Source: Cyanobacteria bacterium HKST-UBA02
GTDB taxonomy: Bacteria; Cyanobacteriota; Vampirovibrionia; Obscuribacterales; Obscuribacteraceae
Assembly (NCBI GenBank): GCA_020431945.1
Contig: JAGQHH010000020.1
Coordinates: 1-16,379, forward strand
Direction of reading: 5' to 3'
DNA length: 16,379 nucleotides
A model generated the notes under the pieces. It did no database searches. It saw only the letters and a list, made by a program, of their open reading frames with translations, and had not been told where the DNA came from. Positions within the stretch are counted from its first letter, which is position 1, and each line of letters begins with the position of its first letter. The translations under genes were made by a program, and so were the position numbers. This document shows positions 1-6,553 of this stretch, piece by piece.

Positions 1-1107
1 GGCGGCTTTCTGGTAATCGTTCCATTCCTGGGGATTCTCCTCAGACGCAGGATCATGGTGCCGCTTTCCTGCCTGGTGCAGCGCTCGAAAGAGATCGCCC
101 AGGGCAACTATTCTTCGGATGTAAAAGTGGAAGGCATCAAAGAGCTCTCGACCCTCAACGAGGGTTTCAACGAGATGACCTCGGCGATCAATGGTCGGGT
201 CAACGAGCTGAAACGTGTCCAGGATGCCCTCAAAGCCAGCGAAGTCAATCTCAGGAAAGCCCAGGAAGTAGCCAAGATCGGAAGCTGGTATCTGGACAGC
301 ATGGAAATCATCCATCTCACCGACGAAGCAACCAGGATAATAGGTCTGCCAGCGGCGGGAAGCCTGGACTTCCAGGCCTTCATGAAGCTAGTCCACCCGG
401 AGGAGCGCGACTATGTGCGCACCGCCTGGAACAAAGCCAGGAAGTCCGGAGCTCTCGATGTCGAGCACCGGGTTCTCGTCGGTACCGAAGTGCGATGGCT
501 GCACACCAGGGGTGCCATCACCCTGGTAGGAGACGGCGAGATCGAGTCCGGCGTGGGCACCATCCAGGATATCACTGTGAGAAAGCAGGCGGAGATGCGC
601 GATCAGAACCGGCGCTATGTTCTCGAGCTCATCGCCAATGGTACCAGTGTGCCCACCGTTCTGGACACGCTCCTGCATAATATCGAAGAGGAAGTTCCCG
701 ACAGTATGTGCTGTCTGATGATCGCCGATCCAACCGGCAGTATCTTGAGAGTCGGGGCGGCACCGAGCATCGGCAACGATCTCAAGGCGGCCCTGGACGG
801 TATCGAAGTGGGACCCGGTTCGGCATGCTGCGGGTCTGCGGCGTTCAGCGGCGAGAGCGTGATCGTCGAGGATGTGCGCACCCATCCTTATTTCCATCGT
901 CTGCGTGAAGCGATGAAGAGCGCCGATCTGAGAGCCTGCTGGTCCTATCCGATCATGTCCGGAAGCGGCGACGTCCTGGGTACCCTGGCAATCTATAACC
1001 GGAAGTCCTGCTCGCCCAATCTCGAAGAAGTGGATGTCGTGCACGCCTTCGTGCACCTTGCCGGAATCGCCCTGAGCTCGGCCCGAATCCTCAAGGCTGC
1101 TGTCTGA
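1..1107 (+). CDS. Membrane sensor protein, HAMP-PAS-GAF, 5' end missing
   Basis: The reading frame is open from base 1, so the gene begins before the window; the ATG at 55 lies inside it. Numbering from base 1, residues 1-14 are the end of a transmembrane helix followed by an RRR stop-transfer patch. A HAMP linker (about 19-75) follows. Next is a PAS fold (about 85-195) ending in a PAC-like segment (GTIQDITVRKQAE), then a GAF domain (about 205-365) with the GAF-type core GSAAFSGESVIVED. Such proteins normally sense a periplasmic or cytoplasmic signal and pass it to a kinase or cyclase. Here the stop TGA (1105-1107) directly follows the GAF domain, with no histidine kinase, GGDEF, EAL or other output. 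It converges on the next gene with a 26-bp gap. Domain calls are firm; ligand and output partner are unknown. Confidence 0.88.
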   Translation, partial: GGFLVIVPFLGILLRRRIMVPLSCLVQRSKEIAQGNYSSDVKVEGIKELSTLNEGFNEMTSAINGRVNELKRVQDALKASEVNLRKAQEVAKIGSWYLDSMEIIHLTDEATRIIGLPAAGSLDFQAFMKLVHPEERDYVRTAWNKARKSGALDVEHRVLVGTEVRWLHTRGAITLVGDGEIESGVGTIQDITVRKQAEMRDQNRRYVLELIANGTSVPTVLDTLLHNIEEEVPDSMCCLMIADPTGSILRVGAAPSIGNDLKAALDGIEVGPGSACCGSAAFSGESVIVEDVRTHPYFHRLREAMKSADLRACWSYPIMSGSGDVLGTLAIYNRKSCSPNLEEVDVVHAFVHLAGIALSSARILKAAV

Positions 1108-1133
1108 TCAGTTTCATTGCTTCAATCTTAGTT

Positions 1134-2804
1134 TCAATCTCGGGGAGGGAAAAGAGGCCCGCCCGGGGAAACTTTCTGGTCAATAGAAGCGAAAGAAACG
1201 AATTTTCCGCCGGCAAGCTCCACCAGCCTGAAATGCTCGCATACGACAGGCCGATCGTCCACCAGATCGCCACCTTCAAGGAAGACTAGGTTCAATTGCG
1301 GCACCAGTTTGTGCGAGCTGCCATTCACTGCCGGAGTCAGTCCCCCGTCCAGAACCCTCAGTGTCTTGATTCGCGAGAGCGCGCCAATGCCCTTTTCGGT
1401 CACCCGGTGCAAGTCCCTGATGGACAGCTCTTCGAGTTTCGACCGGGATAGACTCGCCAGAGTAATATCCCCGGCATCGGTCTCAGAGATATCGAGACCC
1501 TTGAGAGAAGGCATGCGAGCGATAACGGACAGATCTTCGTCTCCGATTGGATTATGCCTCAGGCTCAGATACTCGAGCTTCTTCAATGCAGCGATTGCTC
1601 TCGGATTCGCTATCGAGCCATAAGTCAGCTCGAGATGCTTGAGCTTGCTCAGGTGCGATATCGTTTCCACCATGGAATTGGTTGCCACAGACTGCTCGAG
1701 ACAGAGATATTCGAGATCCGGCAAACTCTGCACGAGGGTGGCGACTTCCGTGCCGGAAAGGGGCATTCGCTTGATCGACAGCCTTCTGAGATTGGGAAGG
1801 GAGCAGATACTCTGAAAAGTCTCCCGGCTCATGCCCGACGGCGCACAGAGCTCGAGCCGCTCGAGACTCTTCATCTGGGAGAAATCGAAAGAAAAGTCCT
1901 GGGTGTAGGGATAGAGTATGGCGAGCTGCATGAGAGTATCCATCTCCTCAAGACTGGAGCCGCCGTTCGCTTTGTCCTTGATCGGCATGCGCACCAGAAT
2001 CAAATTCTTGATCGAGGTGAGATCGGGAAAAATGGCAAAAGTATCCCGGCTGACTTTCACGTCCCGCAATTCGACGGTGTCCAGGGCATCGAGGTTGAAG
2101 AACACCCCCCTGCTGAGCTCAGAGCTCACCAGCTGCAAGCTTTTCACCCCCGGTCTCACCACCTGGGTGATCTGTTGATTCAGAATCTTGTATGCCCGCC
2201 ACCAGGTCATGTCACCGGCCCTGAGCTCCTGAATCTTGTCTTTTACCGGGGTCTCGAACGAAATCGATCCTTTGTCCCTGGGAAGAATATCCGGGCGCAA
2301 CTTCGAGACCTCTTCGAAATCACTCAAGCCGGCCCAGTCGGACTGATCGACATTTTCCGGCAGGGGCTTGGACGGAGGGGTCATGAAATGAGAGACCAGA
2401 ACGGCACTCATGATGGCCAAAGATATTACAAAAGCGATTGATCCAGGGGCCGGGAGCTTTCTGGTCTTCGGCACCGGCAGAGAGCGGACCTCGTCGATGA
2501 GAGGGGCGGGAGGCTGCGGAGGCGGCTCCGGCTCAGGCAATGGAACATCGGACTGGGGCTCGAAAAGGATGATCTCGGAAGCGTCGATCTCGAGTGCCGG
2601 ATGCTCGACCGGATCCGGAGTCTCGGCGGTCTTCGTCCGAGCCGAAGGGGCGCTCGACTCGCGCAAACGCTCGAGGCACTGGCAGGTCTCGAAGATCTCC
2701 ACCCCTTCGATGCCGTCCTCGTCCCCCACGGAAGAGCGCAGGACACTGCCGCATCTCTGGCAGGTGATGCTCAAGCGAATTCCCTGGTCTTTGCGGCTTT
2801 CCAT
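1134..2804 (-). CDS. Single-pass membrane protein with N-terminal Cys motif and leucine-rich repeats
   Basis: This 556-residue protein begins with a small cysteine knuckle, C15-x2-C18 and C41-x-C43, of zinc-ribbon type. A Pro/Glu-rich linker (about 50-120) follows. One transmembrane helix lies at about 121-141, preceded by basic residues (KTRK), which puts the N terminus in the cytoplasm. The rest (142-556) is probably extracytoplasmic and contains irregular leucine-rich repeats of about 22-24 residues at roughly 225-520, for example LRRLSIKRMPLSG, LEYLSLRHNPIGD and LKGLDISETDAGD. LRR domains bind proteins or glycans. The start ATG is preceded only by a weak AAAGG. The gene is divergent from the DUF4239 gene across a 142-bp spacer. 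I see no enzymatic domain. A bridging or sensing role is inference, and zinc binding is not shown. Confidence 0.85.
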   Translation of the reverse strand: MESRKDQGIRLSITCQRCGSVLRSSVGDEDGIEGVEIFETCQCLERLRESSAPSARTKTAETPDPVEHPALEIDASEIILFEPQSDVPLPEPEPPPQPPAPLIDEVRSLPVPKTRKLPAPGSIAFVISLAIMSAVLVSHFMTPPSKPLPENVDQSDWAGLSDFEEVSKLRPDILPRDKGSISFETPVKDKIQELRAGDMTWWRAYKILNQQITQVVRPGVKSLQLVSSELSRGVFFNLDALDTVELRDVKVSRDTFAIFPDLTSIKNLILVRMPIKDKANGGSSLEEMDTLMQLAILYPYTQDFSFDFSQMKSLERLELCAPSGMSRETFQSICSLPNLRRLSIKRMPLSGTEVATLVQSLPDLEYLCLEQSVATNSMVETISHLSKLKHLELTYGSIANPRAIAALKKLEYLSLRHNPIGDEDLSVIARMPSLKGLDISETDAGDITLASLSRSKLEELSIRDLHRVTEKGIGALSRIKTLRVLDGGLTPAVNGSSHKLVPQLNLVFLEGGDLVDDRPVVCEHFRLVELAGGKFVSFASIDQKVSPGGPLFPPRD

Positions 2805-2946
2805 ATAAGCCTTTTACCCAGGAAAGCCCGGGTCGAGCCTAGTGCCTGCCACCGATGAGCACGGTAGTCAAGCGATACTCGCAATCGTGCCGGGGGTACA
2901 ACCTTGCTGAGCTTCCCGGGGCTACAGGAGTTGGCTACCCAGAATC
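2805..2946. other. Divergent intergenic region between LRR and DUF4239 genes
   Basis: This 142-bp spacer should hold promoters for both outward-facing genes. On the minus strand a TTGACT hexamer occurs, but no good -10 box sits 16-18 bases from it. GC-rich inverted segments (CCGGG near 2890 and CCCGG near 2915) could form a weak hairpin. I cannot place a promoter with confidence. The plus-strand AGGAG at 2926-2930 is 16 bases from the ATG at 2947, too far to be an ordinary ribosome binding site. Confidence 0.4.
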
Positions 2947-3768
2947 ATGAGTGCATTCAGTCATATTCCAATGTGGTTGGTGTTTGTCGCCAGTTCTCTT
3001 CTTATTTTGATTTGCATCGAAAGCGGTTATCGATGGGGAAGACAGCAGAAGAGAAAGCAAGGAGACGACAAGCCAGGTACCTCCGGCTCCATCGCCACGA
3101 TGGTTCAAATTCAGCTTGGGTTGGTGGCATTTCTGGTCGCTTTTACCTTTGGTTTCGCAACACAACGCTTTAGCGAAAGGAGGCATCTGGTCATCGCTGA
3201 GGCTAATTCAATTGGCACCACATATTTGCGGGCAGGTCTTCTTCCGAGTCCCAGAGCCGAGACCGTCCAGGATATTCTCAGGAAATATGTCGACCTGAGA
3301 CTGAAGCTTCGCAAAGACATCACACTGACCCATGATTACTCTCTTACGGACAAAGCCCTGATCGAATCAAACAAATTGCAGGGTCTCCTCTGGAAGCACG
3401 TGAAGGAGAACAAGGAAGTTCAAGATACACCTAGCGCCGCATTGTTCGAGGCCACCGTCAATGAGACGATCGATCTTCAGTCCGAGCGACTTTACGCGGA
3501 ACGCTATGGAAAACTTCCGGATATCGTCTGGGTTGTGCTTTATGGATTGACTTTTCTCGGAATGGTGGGTGTCGGTTATCAATTCGGCAATCGTGGCACC
3601 CGAAACTGGCTAGCCGTCTTGCTGGCCGCTATCTCATTCTCTGCTGTGCTGACGATGATCGCGGATATCGATCGACCAATCGAAGGATTCATGATGGTAA
3701 CCCAGCGACCACTCGTCGACCTGGCAAAGCAGATTGGAGAACCGTCTGACACTCCAGGTCCTCAGTGA
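2947..3768 (+). CDS. DUF4239 / bestrophin-like domain membrane protein
   Basis: The 273-residue protein has four predicted membrane helices in two pairs (about 9-25, 53-71, 192-210 and 221-239) around a helical soluble middle of about 110 residues. Family-like features are ERRHLVIAEANSIGTTYLRA after helix 2 and the IDRPIEGFMMVTQRPLVDL segment after helix 4. These match the DUF4239 (bestrophin-like) family, which is proposed from distant similarity to include ion channels; no substrate is established. Length is typical. The ATG at 2947 has no good ribosome binding site close by. Codon use (many TTT, TTG and CTT) and lower GC differ from the CTC/CTG-rich neighbours, which suggests separate ancestry. 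The gene stands alone between a divergent and a convergent neighbour, 21 bp from the MBOAT stop. Confidence 0.85.
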   Translation: MSAFSHIPMWLVFVASSLLILICIESGYRWGRQQKRKQGDDKPGTSGSIATMVQIQLGLVAFLVAFTFGFATQRFSERRHLVIAEANSIGTTYLRAGLLPSPRAETVQDILRKYVDLRLKLRKDITLTHDYSLTDKALIESNKLQGLLWKHVKENKEVQDTPSAALFEATVNETIDLQSERLYAERYGKLPDIVWVVLYGLTFLGMVGVGYQFGNRGTRNWLAVLLAAISFSAVLTMIADIDRPIEGFMMVTQRPLVDLAKQIGEPSDTPGPQ

Positions 3769-3789
3769 TGGTCTATCCGCAAGACAATA

Positions 3790-5232
3790 TCAGAACTGGA
3801 AGTAGATGAATTTGTTCTGCTCTTCAGGCATCAGGGCAATCATGACGATGATCAGGATTGCGCAATATGCTCCTTTCATCCAGCGCGGACGAGTGGGCCA
3901 GAACTGCATATCGCGCAGCGGCTCCGAGATGATATGAGCGATCACCAGACCTGCCAGCACATACGGTATCATCGGAAAAATCATCGGACCGTTGCTGGTG
4001 AGAAATTTCAGGTGCTGATCGGGCCAGAGATCCCAGAGTTTCATCATGCGCCCCACCATCTCGAAAGAGGTTGGCAGATCGTCGGCCCGGAAGAAAACGA
4101 AGCTGACGGCGAAGGCCTGGAAAGTGATGAAAATCGCGATTGCGTGCCAGATCTTGCCTTTGATGAACTCATACAACCAGTCGATACTCTTGTAGAAAAG
4201 CATCCACTGGCGATGGACGATTAGCGACAGTCCCTGGAAGGCGCCCCAGGCAACGAAGTGCCAGGCGGCTCCGTGCCAGAGACCGGCAAGAGCGGTGGTG
4301 AGGATCAGGTTCCGGTAGATCGCCGGCACCGAGCAGCGGGAGCCCCCGAGCGGGATATAGACATAGTCGCGGAACCAGAAGGACAGCGATATGTGCTGGC
4401 GGTGCCAGAGCTCCCGGATATTGTTGGACATGTATGGAACATTGAAGTTAGGCGGCACGCAGAGGTTCATCATCAATGCCGACCCGATGGCGACATCGGT
4501 ATATCCGGAGAAATCGCAATAGACTTGAAACGCGAAAGCGTAGGTGGCGAGCCACAATTCCAGGCAGGTGAAATCGCCCGGATTGTTGTAGACGAAGTCT
4601 ACGTAAATGGAGAGATTGTCAGCCAGCAGGATCTTCTTGGCCAGACCGTGCAGGACCATGACGAATCCTTTTTCGAAATTATCGATGTCGAAAGGTCTGG
4701 CCTCTTTGAGCTGAGGCATGAAGTCCTGATAGCGCTTGATCGGTCCGGCAATCTGGCTGGGGAAGAATCCCGGAAGGAGCGCGAAGTGGATGAAATTGCG
4801 CTCGGGCTCGCCACCCTTGTAGACATCGATGATGTAATGCAAAAACTCGAAAGTGAAAAAGGAGATGCCCAGAGGCAGGAAGATCTTCACCACGATGTCA
4901 TCGTGGGGAAGATGCGCCAGGTCCATGATGCCGAAGATATTCTCGAGAACGAACTTGGCGTATTTGTAATAGCCGAGAGTGCCGACATTCACGAGAATCG
5001 CGAAGATCAGCCACCATTTGCGGGTATGTCCCGCCCACTTGAGAACGAAGCCGATCAGGTAGTTGAAAACCGTCATGCCGACAAGAAGCAGCAGATAAAC
5101 AGGATTCCAGGCCGAATAAAAAACATAGCTGGCAATAAGCAGAATCACTGCCCGGAACTTCTTGGGAAGGCACCAGTAGAGAAACAGTACTATTGGCAGG
5201 AAAAATATATACTGCAGACTATTGAACAGCAT
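3790..5232 (-). CDS. MBOAT family membrane-bound O-acyltransferase (AlgI/DltB-like)
   Basis: This 480-residue, about 10-12-helix protein has the full AlgI-type MBOAT signature. The N terminus is MLFNSLQYIFFLPIVLFLYW. The conserved re-entrant region includes GPIKRYQDF (163-171) and YCDFSGYTDVAIG (238-250). The active-site region runs from ELWHRQHISLSFWFRDY (274-290) to GLWHGAAWHF (317-326), where H320 matches the invariant catalytic histidine. Family members take acyl groups, often acetyl, from a cytoplasmic donor and pass them across the membrane to an SGNH-type partner that esterifies an exported polymer. The divergent neighbour at 5354 is such a partner. No Shine-Dalgarno is seen; a TATAAT box lies six bases before the ATG, suggesting a leaderless message. 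The family call is secure; the polymer and acyl group are unknown. Confidence 0.95.
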   Translation of the reverse strand: MLFNSLQYIFFLPIVLFLYWCLPKKFRAVILLIASYVFYSAWNPVYLLLLVGMTVFNYLIGFVLKWAGHTRKWWLIFAILVNVGTLGYYKYAKFVLENIFGIMDLAHLPHDDIVVKIFLPLGISFFTFEFLHYIIDVYKGGEPERNFIHFALLPGFFPSQIAGPIKRYQDFMPQLKEARPFDIDNFEKGFVMVLHGLAKKILLADNLSIYVDFVYNNPGDFTCLELWLATYAFAFQVYCDFSGYTDVAIGSALMMNLCVPPNFNVPYMSNNIRELWHRQHISLSFWFRDYVYIPLGGSRCSVPAIYRNLILTTALAGLWHGAAWHFVAWGAFQGLSLIVHRQWMLFYKSIDWLYEFIKGKIWHAIAIFITFQAFAVSFVFFRADDLPTSFEMVGRMMKLWDLWPDQHLKFLTSNGPMIFPMIPYVLAGLVIAHIISEPLRDMQFWPTRPRWMKGAYCAILIIVMIALMPEEQNKFIYFQF

Positions 5233-5238
5233 GGCCGG

Positions 5239-5244
5239 ATTATA
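5239..5244 (-). promoter_or_regulatory. Candidate -10 box TATAAT for the MBOAT gene, possibly leaderless
   Basis: The minus strand reads TATAAT then CCGGCC then the ATG of the MBOAT gene. A normal transcription start about seven bases after the -10 box would fall on or beside the A of the start codon. No purine-rich ribosome binding site is present at the usual distance. The -35 region (around GTCACA, 17-18 bases upstream) is poor. The hexamer is a perfect match, but a chance occurrence is possible. Confidence 0.45.
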
Positions 5245-5293
5245 CTCTATGGCCAGGCCTGTGACATTGCCCGAGAAGCTGGGAACAAAGACA

Positions 5294-5311
5294 AGGCAGA
5301 CTCGCCTGCCT
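5294..5311. promoter_or_regulatory. Short inverted repeat AGGCAG-6-CTGCCT
   Basis: A perfect six-base inverted repeat with a six-base loop lies in the 121-bp region between the divergent MBOAT and SGNH genes, 42 bases before the SGNH start. It could be a regulator binding site or a small leader hairpin. No T-run follows, so it is not a terminator. It may be chance. Confidence 0.3.
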
Positions 5312-5353
5312 CAGGGCCGATATCAATAACGGACGCTCCAAGAGAAGTCTCAA

Positions 5354-6553
5354 TTGAATCCCTTCGCCACTAAGCTGCTAAGAATCGTCACCTCGGTGCC
5401 GGTAATCACGCTCATGCTGGTTGGCTGCGCCGAGATTTTCATGCGCAGTTTCAACATCCCCAGTACCTTCGGCTACCGCTCTTCCGACTCCTGGCAGATC
5501 TCTGATCGCCTGGCATACTGCTTGAAAACCGTACCCGATGTCACCATAGTCGGTTCCTCCCTGATGCTTCCCCTCAACCAGGACGGTAGTGGAGCCCACT
5601 TCTACACGGGCATGCACACTCCATATCTCACCGAGCTGCTCACCAGAGCATCCGGAGAGCCCATCGAGTGCCTCAATCTGGCTACCGGTAGACAGACAGT
5701 GGCGGAGGCTTATCTCATCGAGAAAGCCGTGTCCTCGCGCAAGCGTTATCCGAAAGTCCTCATCTACGGTCTCATCCTCCGGGAATTCGTCGACGAGTAT
5801 TATGCCGGCGAGTGGCGCGGCGAGTCCTTCGGGGCGGTGGCACCATATGCGCCGGCAGATCTTCAGTCGGTCGGCAAAATCTACAGCAACCGGGGCATGC
5901 TCGATTTTCTATTCTCTCACTATCTGTATCTCTATCGAGACCGCTCGGCGATCCGGAATGTCCTCTCCGCCAATACCAAGGATTTTCTCGATCTGATGCC
6001 CCTGGACATGCCTTACAGCCGCATGTACAACTTCGTGCAGAAGCCGCAACACCAGGGTCTCCTCTTCGAGCGACTGACTCCGCAGAATATGGAAGCGATG
6101 ATGCACGAGGTCAATAAGCGCAATCCCCAGAATGTGCGCAATACATTCCGCCAGCACTTCACCTCGATGCATGCGTACCCTCCGCGCAACGCCTGGAAGA
6201 TGCAGCACCACTATCTGAAATCCCTGGCCGATCTCTGCGATGAGAAAGAAGTCCTCCTGGTCCTGGTCAATATGCCGATCTCCAAAGAGTTCCAGGCAAT
6301 CGCTCCGAAGGGATCTTATGAAGGCTTCCAGCAATGGCTGGACGAGCTCTCCCAGAAATGGGGCTTTTTCCTGGTGGATCTGGCTTTCGACCCCGACTTC
6401 ACCGAAGATCGCTTCAAAGATGGTCTTCACCTCGACTACGAGGGCTCCCGGATTCTTGCACGTAAGATCGTCAATGCCCTGGAGCGCGACTATCCGACTA
6501 TCCTGCGGACCATGGCAGAAGAGGCCCGGGAGAGAAAGAGCCGAGAGCGATGA
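5354..6553 (+). CDS. SGNH/GDSL-type hydrolase or acyltransferase partner of MBOAT, membrane-anchored or lipoprotein
   Basis: The 399-residue protein starts with a basic then hydrophobic N terminus (about 7-27) ending in LVGC25, which fits a lipobox, so it is either a signal anchor or a lipoprotein. SGNH features follow: an early block TIVGSSLM (64-71) where S68 or S69 would be the nucleophile, a candidate Gly/Asn block at LNLATG (108-113), and a C-terminal D356-G-L-H359 followed by DYEGSRILA, the usual Asp-His pair and trailing helix. Such proteins (AlgJ/AlgX, DltD and PatB types) complete acyl transfer to exported glycans with an MBOAT partner, here the divergent gene. The start is TTG: an in-frame TAA lies at 5327-5329 and no ATG exists before residue 21; AGAGAAG precedes it by six bases. 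The stop overlaps the next gene by ATGA. Confidence 0.78.
   Translation: MNPFATKLLRIVTSVPVITLMLVGCAEIFMRSFNIPSTFGYRSSDSWQISDRLAYCLKTVPDVTIVGSSLMLPLNQDGSGAHFYTGMHTPYLTELLTRASGEPIECLNLATGRQTVAEAYLIEKAVSSRKRYPKVLIYGLILREFVDEYYAGEWRGESFGAVAPYAPADLQSVGKIYSNRGMLDFLFSHYLYLYRDRSAIRNVLSANTKDFLDLMPLDMPYSRMYNFVQKPQHQGLLFERLTPQNMEAMMHEVNKRNPQNVRNTFRQHFTSMHAYPPRNAWKMQHHYLKSLADLCDEKEVLLVLVNMPISKEFQAIAPKGSYEGFQQWLDELSQKWGFFLVDLAFDPDFTEDRFKDGLHLDYEGSRILARKIVNALERDYPTILRTMAEEARERKSRER

Noticed and set aside
1108..1133. Intrinsic terminator between the sensor and LRR genes
   Set aside because: There is a repeated GTTTCA-like sequence but no stem followed by a T-run.
1554..2441. Plus-strand open frame opposite the LRR gene
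   Set aside because: The minus strand shows a regular LRR pattern, a membrane helix and a cysteine motif; the plus frame shows none.
4258..5373. Plus-strand open frame of 371 codons opposite the MBOAT gene
   Set aside because: It is a shadow of a certain MBOAT gene and its product is charged, low in membrane character and unlike any family.
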